A stretch of DNA of 64,000 bases, taken from positions 186,001 to 250,000 of the forward strand of contig NZ_JASBRH010000002.1 of NCBI RefSeq assembly GCF_029961155.1, read 5' to 3'. A model generated the notes under the pieces. That model had not been told where the DNA came from. It made no database searches and saw only the letters and a program-made list of their open reading frames with translations. Made by a program: the position numbers and the translations under genes. The DNA is from Pontibacterium granulatum. Lineage in GTDB: Bacteria; Pseudomonadota; Gammaproteobacteria; Pseudomonadales; Balneatricaceae. Below, piece after piece: positions 45,754 to 54,118 of this stretch (position 1 is its first letter; each line of letters begins with the position of its first letter).

Positions 45754-46347
45754 CTAGAGCACGTGGCGGAAGGTCAGGTTAATTCTGGGCTTACGTGGTT
45801 TTTGGGTTCGCGGAACACTGTGTTGCCAGAAGTGTTGCAGCGTGCCACGCATCACCAGCAGCGACCCGTGCTGCAGTACGATCTCCCGCTTGAGGTTGTG
45901 TTCATCCTTCCGGCGCAGCAGAAAGCGGCGCTCTTCGCCCAGGCTGATCGATGCGATGGTTGGGTTCTGTCCGAGCTCCGGTTCGTCGTCGCTGTGCCAG
46001 CCCATGCTGTCCTGACCGTTACGGTAGAGATTGAGCAGCACTGCGTTAAAGTTGGTGCCACAGGGTTCAACCAGCCTATTCTTCAGCTGTTGCAGTGCCG
46101 GGTGCCAGGACTCCGCGTCCAGTTTTAGATTGGAGTAAAGATAACTGATGCCCGGGTCACCCTGAAAGCACTGCAGGCGTGGGATCAGGTGCTCTTTGCC
46201 AAAGAGGCGGATACAGTCCTGGCGCCAGTTCACTTCGTCTGTCAGGGTGTGCAGCAGGTTGTCGGCTTCTATGCCGTTGAGAAAGTTGGCATCGTAGATC
46301 AGCTCGCCATCCTGCATGTCGATTGTATCTGGAGGTATCAGGTTCAT
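45754..46347 (-). CDS. alkB: AlkB-family DNA dioxygenase
   Basis: A 197-residue 2-oxoglutarate/Fe(II) dioxygenase that repairs alkylated bases, closer in pattern to human ALKBH2/3 than to E. coli AlkB. Iron ligands are H118 and D120 (GWHSDDEPELG) and H176 (FWQHSVPRT). R188 and R194 (PRINLTFR) bind the co-substrate. The start overlaps the upstream PRPP synthase gene by four bases, so it is the third gene of a deoA-prs-alkB operon. Confidence 0.93.
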   Translation of the reverse strand: MNLIPPDTIDMQDGELIYDANFLNGIEADNLLHTLTDEVNWRQDCIRLFGKEHLIPRLQCFQGDPGISYLYSNLKLDAESWHPALQQLKNRLVEPCGTNFNAVLLNLYRNGQDSMGWHSDDEPELGQNPTIASISLGEERRFLLRRKDEHNLKREIVLQHGSLLVMRGTLQHFWQHSVPRTQKPRKPRINLTFRHVL

Positions 46348-47228
46348 CGTCTCAGCTGTTGGATTGCTGCATCTGCCAGTGCGTCGCTAATCGTAATCTT
46401 GTTGCTTTCGTGGGGAATACAGCCGGTCGTCACAACATCCGCCACCTCTTGCAAGTGGCTATAAGCGTCACCAGCAAAGAGACCGTGTACACCGATACAG
46501 CAGGGGCGTTTAAGTGCTGAGTGTTTCAGATGCTTTATTGTTTCTATCATCGTGCGGCCGCTGGAGATGATGTCATCCACCAATACCGGGGTGTGATCAC
46601 GCCAGCGGTCCACATCCGGCAGGGACACCTCTACATCGTAATCGCCGTGGCGAACCTTGGTTAATACCTGAAACGGGGCATTCGCCAGACGGGCGACTTC
46701 CGATACCCATTGTTCGCTTTCGCTATCCGGACCGATCAGCAGCGGGCGCTCAAGGTTGTTACGGATCCAGTCTGCGATCAACGGCGCGGCGGGTACCACC
46801 TGGCTTGGAATACTGTAGATCTCATCCAGGCTATTGTAGCGGTGCAGGTGTGGATCCATGGTGACCAGCCAGTCCAGCGCTTGTGAAAGCAGACGGGCAT
46901 AAGGCCGTGAGCTTACACACTCACCCGGTTTGAAACGTTTATCCTGACGCATGTACGCAAGGTAAGGGGTGATTAGGCCAACCTGGCGGGCGCCGAGATC
47001 CCGTACCAAATCGATCAGGAACAGCAGGCGTAGGGTTTTTTCGTCGGGGCGCGCCAGGTTGCAGAAGATCACAATATCCCGGTTATTGCAGTCTGTGAGT
47101 AGCCGCAGATAGCTTTCACCATCTGGGAAATGACGCTGCTCCAACTCGCCCAGCTCCGCCTGCATCGCGTGGGCCATTGCTTGCGCCTGCTGCGGGTCGG
47201 ATTCCAGATTAATCAGTAACGGATTCAT
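46344..47228 (-). CDS. Ribose-phosphate pyrophosphokinase-like protein
   Basis: A 294-residue PRPP-synthase-family protein. It has the N-terminal domain pattern (LGELEQRHFPDGESYLRL), the segment ITPYLAYMRQDKRFKPGECVSS, and the PRPP-binding loop VLVDDIISSGRTMIETI. It is shorter than standard Prs (about 315) and divergent, resembling the short, archaeal-like forms. It would make PRPP from ribose 5-phosphate. It overlaps the AMP-phosphorylase-like gene upstream by 20 bases and alkB downstream by four, so all three are coupled. Confidence 0.88.
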   Translation of the reverse strand: MNPLLINLESDPQQAQAMAHAMQAELGELEQRHFPDGESYLRLLTDCNNRDIVIFCNLARPDEKTLRLLFLIDLVRDLGARQVGLITPYLAYMRQDKRFKPGECVSSRPYARLLSQALDWLVTMDPHLHRYNSLDEIYSIPSQVVPAAPLIADWIRNNLERPLLIGPDSESEQWVSEVARLANAPFQVLTKVRHGDYDVEVSLPDVDRWRDHTPVLVDDIISSGRTMIETIKHLKHSALKRPCCIGVHGLFAGDAYSHLQEVADVVTTGCIPHESNKITISDALADAAIQQLRR

Positions 47229-48768
47229 TCAGCTGCTCCTTGTCTGCACAGATCTGGACGGTTTCAGAGTGGGCTTCCAGATATTCAACGGCGTAGTTCA
47301 ACTCACCGGCGCTTTCGGCGTGGATGGTGAGTAGGGGGGTATTGGGGTGAATTTCATCACCCAATTTGACGTGGATTTCAACACCGGCGGCCAGGTCTGC
47401 AGGTGCGCCGGCCAGTTTTGCCACTTTGGACAAACGGCGATTATCCACTGAATGCAGCCAGCCATGTTGATGGGCGATCAGTTCAAAACGATAGGGCGCG
47501 ATTGGCGGTTCGCGCAAACCACCTTGTGCTTCGCATATCTGTTTGAATTTCTCCCAGGCTTTACCTGAATCGATCAGCTGGCGTGCACGCTTGCAGCCTT
47601 CTCCTTTTGTTATATCGGTGACCATTTCAAGCATCGCGCCAGCAACGGCGATGGCTCGCTCCTTTAGATCAATCGGTGCGTTCTCTGAGTTTTGCAAAAC
47701 GGCTGTAATGTCACGGGCTTCCAGAGCAGGGCCGATTCCGTATCCGACGGGTTGGCGACCATCTGTGAACATAATGTCGATGGTCAAACCGAGGGATTTG
47801 GCAACTTTGCGGAAGCTATCAGCCAACTTATCGGCCGCAGCTTGGCTGCGCACCTTCGCCGTTGGTCCCACCGGCATGTCGATCAGTACGTGGGTGGCTC
47901 CTGCCGCAATCTTTTTAGACAGGACTGAGGCGATCAATTGGCCTTCACTGTCGATATCCAGTACGCGCTCGACTTTAATCAATAGGTCGTCAGCGGGTGA
48001 TAGGCGCACCGAGCCACCCCAGGCCAGACAGCCTCCCTGTTCACAAACCACCTTTTTCATCTCATCCAGGGAGAGGGATACGTTGGTCAGTGTTTCCATC
48101 GTATCGGCGGTACCGGCGGGGGAGGTGATCGCGCGCGATGAGGTTTTGGGCACGGTCAGGCCGCTGGCCGCAAGGATGGATACAATAATAGGCGTGGTTC
48201 GGTTTCCCGGCAGGCCTCCCACACAATGCTTGTCCACAACCAGTGGCAGATCCCAACTGATTTTGCTGCCGGAGTTGACCATCGCCTCTGTCAGGTAGGT
48301 GATCTCGCGGTTATTCATGTTGTCGTTGCCGCAGGCGGTGATAAACGCCGCCAGATGCACGTCAGCGTATCGTCCAGCCACAATATCATTGACGATATCG
48401 TTGAATTGTTCTCTCTTCAGCGTATGACCATATACCTTCGCGCGAATGTGAGAGATGGAGGCCACCGGGGCTGGGTGGGAGGTCCAAATACTGTCGCCGT
48501 CATTCAGCTCCAACCGTTTCCATGCGGATTCGGAAAAACCGATTTCACCAGGTAGGATCATATCGCCGGTGATATCGCCGGTGATAATGTTCAATGTTGC
48601 GATTATGTATTTGTTTTCGCTTCGGACTAGCACCCGCGACAAGGCAGTAAAACCTTCCGATTTACACACCGCACTGTCTGCACGCAGGTAGATAGTAAGC
48701 TCCTGGTGGGTATCGACCCCCAGGCGCCTTGCCTTCAGGGGGGGGATGCGTTCAGTTACAAAAACCAT
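47209..48768 (-). CDS. Thymidine/AMP phosphorylase, long archaeal-type form
   Basis: A 519-residue nucleoside-phosphorylase-family enzyme; ATG 48768 follows AGGAGT. It carries an extra N-terminal domain of ~85 residues and then the phosphorylase fold: KHCVGGLPGNRTTPIIVSIL, SSRAITSPAGTADTMETLT and GGSVRLSPADDLLIKVE. Long forms with this N-terminal domain are AMP phosphorylases in archaea, releasing adenine and ribose 1,5-bisphosphate; bacterial ones are often named thymidine phosphorylase. Which substrate it uses cannot be seen. Coupling to a PRPP-synthase-like gene favours nucleotide recycling. Confidence 0.87.
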   Translation of the reverse strand: MVFVTERIPPLKARRLGVDTHQELTIYLRADSAVCKSEGFTALSRVLVRSENKYIIATLNIITGDITGDMILPGEIGFSESAWKRLELNDGDSIWTSHPAPVASISHIRAKVYGHTLKREQFNDIVNDIVAGRYADVHLAAFITACGNDNMNNREITYLTEAMVNSGSKISWDLPLVVDKHCVGGLPGNRTTPIIVSILAASGLTVPKTSSRAITSPAGTADTMETLTNVSLSLDEMKKVVCEQGGCLAWGGSVRLSPADDLLIKVERVLDIDSEGQLIASVLSKKIAAGATHVLIDMPVGPTAKVRSQAAADKLADSFRKVAKSLGLTIDIMFTDGRQPVGYGIGPALEARDITAVLQNSENAPIDLKERAIAVAGAMLEMVTDITKGEGCKRARQLIDSGKAWEKFKQICEAQGGLREPPIAPYRFELIAHQHGWLHSVDNRRLSKVAKLAGAPADLAAGVEIHVKLGDEIHPNTPLLTIHAESAGELNYAVEYLEAHSETVQICADKEQLNESVTD

Positions 48769-48894
48769 ATATCTACTCCTGATCAAACCAGTAGCAAGTC
48801 ACTGTATCTCTTACTGAATCCGGGATGTTGACGGGGCGCAGAAGAATTCGTGTCTTACGGCTATGCTAACGAATATAAAGAGGTGGAGATAGTT

Positions 48895-49239
48895 ATGAGT
48901 ATCCTAGCATCCCAGGAATGTACTGCCTGTCGCGCTGATGCGCCGCAGGTTACAGAGCATGAGGCCGACGAGCTGCTCGCACAATTGCCAGAATGGCAGA
49001 TGATCAGCGCAGCTGGCGTGCCGCAGTTGGAAAGAACGTATAAATTTCGCAACTTCGCTGATGCATTGGTGTTTACCAACAAGGTTGGAGAGTTGGCAGA
49101 GTCACTGAACCATCACCCTGATATCAGTTTGGGCTGGGGCTATGTACGCTTGATTTGGTACACCCATGCGATCAGCGGGCTACACCGAAATGATTTTATC
49201 TGTGCAGCGAAATCTGATCAGTTGTTCAGCGAATCCTGA
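48895..49239 (+). CDS. phhB: Pterin-4a-carbinolamine dehydratase
   Basis: A 114-residue PhhB/DCoH protein. ATG 48895 is chosen for its GAGGTGGAG; the frame is open for 15 codons before it. The catalytic pattern LNHHPDISLGWGYVRLIWYTHAISGLHRNDF is intact. It recycles tetrahydrobiopterin-type cofactor for phenylalanine hydroxylase, but no phhA lies next to it, so it may serve another pterin enzyme or molybdopterin metabolism. Two CxxC cysteines near the N-terminus (ECTACRADAP) are an unexplained extra. Confidence 0.92.
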   Translation: MSILASQECTACRADAPQVTEHEADELLAQLPEWQMISAAGVPQLERTYKFRNFADALVFTNKVGELAESLNHHPDISLGWGYVRLIWYTHAISGLHRNDFICAAKSDQLFSES

Positions 49240-49359
49240 AACCGGGGTTTCACTGACGGTGAAAAGCGATGAGGTTGCGACTTAACGTCAGTGCCTTTGT
49301 GAAATATTCGGGCTAGAATAGCCGCGAAATTAGCGTAGCTTCGTGGGGACAAAGAACAA

Positions 49360-50214
49360 ATGGAACGTAGATTCAGGCTGGTTTTGTCTTGCCCGGACCG
49401 GGTAGGCATTGTGGCAATGGTCAGTAACTTTATTTCCAGTCATGGCGGCTCAATCGCCGATGCAAACCAGCATTCTGATCCGAGCACCGGCTGGTTTTTC
49501 ATGCGTGTTGAGATCCGAGCTGAATCGCTGCCGTTTTCTCTGGAAGAGCTGCGTAATGCGTTTTCCCCGATCGCCCAGTCATTCAATATGACCTGGGAGA
49601 TCCATGATTCCGCCCAGCCGCGGAAAGTGATCCTGATGGCCAGCCGCCAGTCTCACTGTCTGGCCGACCTGCTGCACCGTTACCACGAAGGTGAGCTGGA
49701 TTGTGAAATCCCGTGTGTAATATCCAACCATGATGATCTGCGCAGCATGGTGGAATGGCATAATATCCCGTATTTCCATGTGCCGGTTGATAAAGAGAAT
49801 AAGACGGAACACTTCGAGCAGGTCAGCAAGCTAATCCGCGAGCATGAAGCTGATACCGTCGTACTGGCGCGATACATGCAGATTCTGCCATCCGATATTT
49901 GTGCGGAGTACGAGCGCCGTATCATAAATATCCACCACAGTTTCCTGCCGTCCTTTGCGGGTGCCAAGCCTTATCACCAGGCGCACGAGCGCGGAGTGAA
50001 GCTGATAGGGGCAACCTGTCACTACGTAACCGAAGATCTGGATGCGGGCCCTATCATCGATCAGGACGTGATTCGCATCAGCCACCAGGACACCCCGGAA
50101 GAGATGGTACGCCTGGGTCGTGACGTGGAAAAGATGGTTTTGTCGCGTGGTCTACGCTGGCACCTGCAGGACCGAATTTTGGTGCAGGGCAATAAAACAG
50201 TCGTATTTAACTAA
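49360..50214 (+). CDS. purU: Formyltetrahydrofolate deformylase
   Basis: A 284-residue PurU that hydrolyses 10-formyl-THF to formate and THF, balancing one-carbon pools. The N-terminal ACT domain is LVLSCPDRVGIVAMVSNFIS. The formyltransferase-like catalytic half has the active-site set NIHHSFLPSFAGAKPYHQA, GATCHYVTEDLDAGPII. Length and motifs are standard. It is likely monocistronic. Confidence 0.96.
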   Translation: MERRFRLVLSCPDRVGIVAMVSNFISSHGGSIADANQHSDPSTGWFFMRVEIRAESLPFSLEELRNAFSPIAQSFNMTWEIHDSAQPRKVILMASRQSHCLADLLHRYHEGELDCEIPCVISNHDDLRSMVEWHNIPYFHVPVDKENKTEHFEQVSKLIREHEADTVVLARYMQILPSDICAEYERRIINIHHSFLPSFAGAKPYHQAHERGVKLIGATCHYVTEDLDAGPIIDQDVIRISHQDTPEEMVRLGRDVEKMVLSRGLRWHLQDRILVQGNKTVVFN

Positions 50215-50330
50215 AGTATGAACTTTCGCGTTGCGAGTCGGCTGGTATTGGTATAAAGATAAGGATGAGGGCTGGATTCGATATCCCATGATGTTGTCTC
50301 TGGGGACAGCCCTGGCAAGGAGGAAACCCA

Positions 50331-50738
50331 ATGCTCAGATCCGTAAAAGCTCAGGATTACATGTGTGAAGCCCTGATTACCTTCAAACCGGAAACTGATC
50401 TGTTTGAAGCGATCAATGCACTTGTGGACAACGGCATTACCGGTGCCCCAGTCATTGATAGTGGCGGTAACCTGGTGGGGCTGCTCTCTGAAGCTGACTG
50501 CCTGCGTGCAATCCTGACGCTGACTTACCATGAAGAAGAGATGGGTGGTGTAGTTGGTGACTACATGGTGGAAGAAGTGCACACCGTCAACTACGATGCT
50601 GACATCATTGCAGTCGCCAAAGAGTTTATTGACAACGGCCGCCGTCGCTTGCCGGTTCTCAGAGACGGTAAAGTGATTGGACAGATTAGCCGTCGCGATA
50701 TCCTGCGAGCGGTTGAGATCTTTGCTCAAGACGGTTAA
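50331..50738 (+). CDS. CBS-domain pair protein
   Basis: A 135-residue protein made of two CBS motifs: ALITFKPETDLFEAINALVDNGITGAPVID with VGLLSEADCLRA, and VHTVNYDADIIAVAKEFID with LPVLRDGKVIGQISRRDILRA. Such pairs bind adenine nucleotides and act as energy sensors. AAGGAGG precedes the ATG. It is a single gene with its own terminator; its partner is unknown. A second stand-alone CBS protein is encoded at 57318. Confidence 0.92.
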   Translation: MLRSVKAQDYMCEALITFKPETDLFEAINALVDNGITGAPVIDSGGNLVGLLSEADCLRAILTLTYHEEEMGGVVGDYMVEEVHTVNYDADIIAVAKEFIDNGRRRLPVLRDGKVIGQISRRDILRAVEIFAQDG

Positions 50739-50759
50739 CGTTGTGTGCTGTGAAATCAG

Positions 50760-50786
50760 GCCGCAGCTTTGTCTGCGGCTTTTTTA
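50760..50786 (+). terminator. Terminator after CBS gene
   Basis: GCCGCAG (50760-50766) and CTGCGGC (50773-50779) with a six-base loop, followed by six T. Confidence 0.92.
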
Positions 50787-50808
50787 TTTGTAAGGTACTG
50801 AACTGCTG

Positions 50809-51720
50809 ATGGGTTACCAGATTCCCGAACAACCAATGCTTATTTACCCCTCTCTGGCCGAGAAGTTTGGTCTGGAAGAGGCGTTGTTGCTGGGCATCTA
50901 TCACCAACTCTCGCAACGTATGGGACTGCGTTTACGTAGCGGGACTGAGATTAAGCTGGACACGCAGAGTTGGCGCCAATTGGTGCCGTTTTGGTCACAA
51001 GATCAGATTGCCATGGTGACCAACAGCTTGGTTTCACAAGGGGCTATTGATGCCAGTGTCAGTAAAACACTGGTCAAGATTGTGCTGCTTCCAAACCAGG
51101 GACAGCCTGCGCCGGAAGCCAGTGAGCCGACAGTTGTGGCAGAGCCTGAAATGGAGATGGTGAGTCGCCTGCAGGTGGTAGATCAGCCGCCTCCGCTCAT
51201 CGATGAGCCGCCCCCACTGGGTATGGCACAACCACCTCAACGGCCGATGCCTCCTGTGCAGGAGCCGCAACGGCAGTCGCCAGCCGCGCAACGGACACCG
51301 GCACCTGCGTTTGGCGGCAGTACCGGTTGGCGTCGACACAAGAGTGAGCTGCAGGTAATCTTTGAGCAGCATGAAGAGCGAAATCAACACCTGCATACCA
51401 TGTTCCTCGGGTGGCAGCCTACCGCCAATTTTTTCGAACTGCTACCACGTCATGGGATCAGTGAAGAGTTTGCCCGCAGCTGTATTGATGAGTTTGTGCT
51501 TTACTGGGTAAACAGAGATCGTCGTGAAACCAACTGGGATCAGAAATTCCTGGCTTGGGTTAAACGGGACTGGGTGCAGAAGCAGACGCGCGATGCGCGT
51601 GAACAGCGCGTGGCGCAGCAAGAGAAAAGTTTTAACAATGAAAACTCCCGCAGAGATACTCGCGAAAAACGAAAACGGGTTACCCAAGCCATCATGGACA
51701 TCAAGGACACCGACTGGTGA
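50809..51720 (+). CDS. DnaT-like primosomal protein
   Basis: A 303-residue protein. The N-terminal ~85 residues form a winged-helix-like domain (EKFGLEEALLLGIYHQLSQR). A low-complexity Pro/Gln-rich linker (~105-175) follows, and then a DnaT-type DNA-binding domain (~185-260): MFLGWQPTANFFELLPRHGI, SCIDEFVLYWVNRDRRETNW, DQKFLAWVKRDW. DnaT helps load the replicative helicase at restart sites with PriA/PriB. The C-terminus is basic. The next gene, a lambda-P-like loader, overlaps its end, consistent with a helicase-loading pair. The proline-rich linker is much longer than in E. coli DnaT (179 residues). Confidence 0.78.
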   Translation: MGYQIPEQPMLIYPSLAEKFGLEEALLLGIYHQLSQRMGLRLRSGTEIKLDTQSWRQLVPFWSQDQIAMVTNSLVSQGAIDASVSKTLVKIVLLPNQGQPAPEASEPTVVAEPEMEMVSRLQVVDQPPPLIDEPPPLGMAQPPQRPMPPVQEPQRQSPAAQRTPAPAFGGSTGWRRHKSELQVIFEQHEERNQHLHTMFLGWQPTANFFELLPRHGISEEFARSCIDEFVLYWVNRDRRETNWDQKFLAWVKRDWVQKQTRDAREQRVAQQEKSFNNENSRRDTREKRKRVTQAIMDIKDTDW

Positions 51721-52462
51721 AACCCGAGTGCCTGTGAACCCGCAAGGGCACGCGAGTGGTCAGGCACAACCTCAACCGATCTCCAACGAGACCAAAACCC
51801 TCGTTAATATGATTTTCGCCCGCTTTATGGCGATCTACGGGCACAAATTCAAAAGTTGCTTCGAAACCCAGGATGAACTGCGTCTGGCCAAGCGTGAGTG
51901 GGCGCTGAGCCTGCGGGGGTACAACGAATCCGAGCTTGTAGTGGCGATTGATCGTTGCAAGGAATCACTGGCCTGGATGCCCTCTGTGTCCGAGTTTCTG
52001 GCGATACTGCAGGAGCTACGCGGTGACCATGGCTTGCCTGCTTCCCGCAATGCCTATGTGGAGGCCTGCATGCACGCTGATCACCCGACCAAACATACCT
52101 GGAGTCACCCGGCAGTGTATCAGGCGGGTAAGGCAACGGGTTGGTTCCGTCTGCGTACCGAAGACGAGGCCAATGTGGTCGGTGACTTTAACTACCACTA
52201 CCAGGTGATGTGCCAGCGTGTGCGCGATGGCGAGAATCTGGAAGAGGCGGTGCCGATGGCGCTGGAAGATAAAAGCGACAATACACTGGTCGACTTTATT
52301 CAGCGTTGGGGCGAAGAGCAGAATCTGGAGCCGACGGTTGCGGCGAAGTTGCTCTACTATCTGATGAAGCCAAAGGGCAGTGCGACTCGTCAGCGTTTTA
52401 AGGAGATCGCCCAGAAAGACGCTGATGCATTGGGTATCCAGCTGCCCGAAGACTACCAGTAA
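51638..52462 (+). CDS. Lambda-P-like helicase loader protein
   Basis: The C-terminal ~225 residues resemble replication protein P of phage lambda: ETKTLVNMIFARFMAIYGHK, then RLAKREWALSLRGY and the motif CKESLAWMPSVSEFLAIL. Protein P delivers the DnaB helicase to the origin. The start is uncertain: ATG 51638 gives 274 residues with an 83-base overlap of the dnaT-like gene, while GTG 51728 gives 244 residues and almost no overlap. No other phage gene is near, so this is probably a domesticated chromosomal loader acting with the DnaT-like protein. Confidence 0.72.
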   Translation: MKTPAEILAKNENGLPKPSWTSRTPTGETRVPVNPQGHASGQAQPQPISNETKTLVNMIFARFMAIYGHKFKSCFETQDELRLAKREWALSLRGYNESELVVAIDRCKESLAWMPSVSEFLAILQELRGDHGLPASRNAYVEACMHADHPTKHTWSHPAVYQAGKATGWFRLRTEDEANVVGDFNYHYQVMCQRVRDGENLEEAVPMALEDKSDNTLVDFIQRWGEEQNLEPTVAAKLLYYLMKPKGSATRQRFKEIAQKDADALGIQLPEDYQ

Positions 52463-52804
52463 CTGCAGTATTTCTCTCCGTTTGACAGGAGGAACGCTGT
52501 TTCTTCCTGTCTTCACTGGCACTTGTCATATTTTTCCCGCATTATCTTTTTCGCACCTGCGCAATGCAGGTGCTTCATGCGCTGCCGCTCTTTGCTACTC
52601 ACTAATCAGTGTGGATATAGCTTAAACCTGACATAGAAGAAAGAGAGGGCGAATTTCCTGAAGTTGTTAATTGGTGCCTCAGAAAGGATTTGGGCCCGGC
52701 GAACGGCTTTGGAACAGTCAGCGTGTTTTCAAGGAATCCGTTGATTAAGCCGCATATATACACCGGCTTTTACCACGGTTCCTTCATCACTAGGGACTGA
52801 ATAA
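52463..52804. other. 342-bp gap before NYN gene
   Basis: No gene is supported. GACAGGAGGAA (52484-52494) and TTCTTCCTGTC (52501-52511) form a stem with one G-U pair, probably the end of the dnaT-like operon. A second hairpin GCACCTGC-GCAAT-GCAGGTGC lies at 52553-52573. The remaining 230 bases must contain the promoter of the NYN-domain gene; I see no clear operator. Confidence 0.5.
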
Positions 52805-54046
52805 ATGGAACAAAACGAACGTATAGCACTATTTATCGACCTGGATAACTTTGTAGGTTTCTGTCTGGATGACGGTCTGGCGATGGATATCAAGGGCGAG
52901 ATTAAAAAACTTGAAGAGCACGGCCGTGTCAGTATCCGCCGCTCTTTCGGTGATATCGTCAAGCTGCCGATGGCCGCGGATAAGAAACAGGAACTGCGTC
53001 AGATGCTGCAGGCGAATTTGGTGCAGCACGAAGATATTCCCCATTACAACAACTACAAAAACACGGCTGATATCCGTCTGGCGATAGAAGCTTTGTCGAT
53101 TGCGTATACCTACCCGGATATCAACTGTTTTGCGGTTATCGCCAATGACCGCGACTTTATGCCGCTGTTTGCCAAGTTGAAGGAGATTGGTAAAACCGTG
53201 ATCGGCATTGGCAGTACCAGTGATTCCGTCGGCGAGTTGTACCGCAGTGCCTGCGATATTTTCTATTATCACGACGAGCTGGGCTCCCATAAGCCGCGCA
53301 TCAAGAAGCGTGCGCTCAGCAACGAGCAGGATGTGATCGATCTGTTGCTGGAGACGGTGGAGTACCTGGAAAGCGAAGACCGCAAACCGCTGGGAGCCAC
53401 CCTGGTGCCTGAGATGAAGGCACGCGCTGATCTGGACTTTAAGAATTACCCATACGGCTCATTCCGTGGGTTCTGCGAGATGTTGGAAGGGAGGGGAATT
53501 ATCTCCACCGAACCACAGGGCGGTGATGTGATTGTCTCCATCGTACCGGGTGCGGTTGCTGAACGAGGGGAATCCCAGGAGCAGCGCCCGACAGGTTTGT
53601 TGCAGGAATACATGGATTTTGTGAAGAGTGTCTTCAAGCTAAAGGCCGATCTGCCAAGCCACGACCAACGCCTGCAGATCTACCACAAAGCGGACGAGAT
53701 CCTGGCCGAAAGTCCGGAAGGGGTGGCGTTGAAAGAACTCTCTCAGCAGGTGACCGATGAGCTAGGCCTTAGCAACGGTGAGCAGACTGCAGTGTATAAG
53801 ATCATCTATACCTTGTATCGTGCGCAGAGTTATCTGGCTGAGCGTACCGAGGACAGCTACAACCCACAGATTCTGCACAGTATCGTCAGTCATGACGAGA
53901 TGGAGAAAAACCTGATCAAGCGCCTTATTATCCTGTTCCGCAAACACCAGCCGGAATCTGAGTTTAACGCGCACAAATGGTCGGAAGTGTTTGTTGGCAA
54001 TACGTCGTTCTCACGCCTGATCAAGTTTGTATATAACTATGAATAA
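52805..54046 (+). CDS. NYN-domain RNase-like protein with OST-HTH/LOTUS domain
   Basis: A 413-residue protein. Residues ~6-140 are a NYN (PIN-like) nuclease domain with the acidic set D12/D14 (LFIDLDNF), D89 (NTADIRLAIEAL) and D115/D117 (VIANDRDFMPLF). An OST-HTH (LOTUS) RNA-binding domain follows (~150-225: SNEQDVIDLLLETVEYLES, GSFRGFCEMLEGRGII), and the C-terminal ~150 residues hold another helical winged-helix-like region (SPEGVALKELSQQVTDELGL). Bacterial members of this class are thought to cleave or bind structured RNA; none of the residues needed for metal catalysis appears lost. It stands alone with its own terminator. Target RNA unknown. Confidence 0.8.
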   Translation: MEQNERIALFIDLDNFVGFCLDDGLAMDIKGEIKKLEEHGRVSIRRSFGDIVKLPMAADKKQELRQMLQANLVQHEDIPHYNNYKNTADIRLAIEALSIAYTYPDINCFAVIANDRDFMPLFAKLKEIGKTVIGIGSTSDSVGELYRSACDIFYYHDELGSHKPRIKKRALSNEQDVIDLLLETVEYLESEDRKPLGATLVPEMKARADLDFKNYPYGSFRGFCEMLEGRGIISTEPQGGDVIVSIVPGAVAERGESQEQRPTGLLQEYMDFVKSVFKLKADLPSHDQRLQIYHKADEILAESPEGVALKELSQQVTDELGLSNGEQTAVYKIIYTLYRAQSYLAERTEDSYNPQILHSIVSHDEMEKNLIKRLIILFRKHQPESEFNAHKWSEVFVGNTSFSRLIKFVYNYE

Positions 54047-54072
54047 TCGGGCAGGGTGATGCGGAAACTAAA

Positions 54073-54103
54073 AAGGCGGTATCAAAAGATACCGCCTTTT
54101 TTG
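54073..54103. terminator. Bidirectional terminator after NYN gene
   Basis: AGGCGGTATC-AAAA-GATACCGCCT with A-run before and TTTTTT after. Located between convergent genes and able to serve both. Confidence 0.93.
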
Positions 54104-54118
54104 TGTTTGTTGGTTCGA

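Noticed and set aside
51638-52462. Prophage fragment around the lambda-P-like gene
   Set aside because: Neighbours are housekeeping genes with no integrase, repressor, lysis or structural genes.
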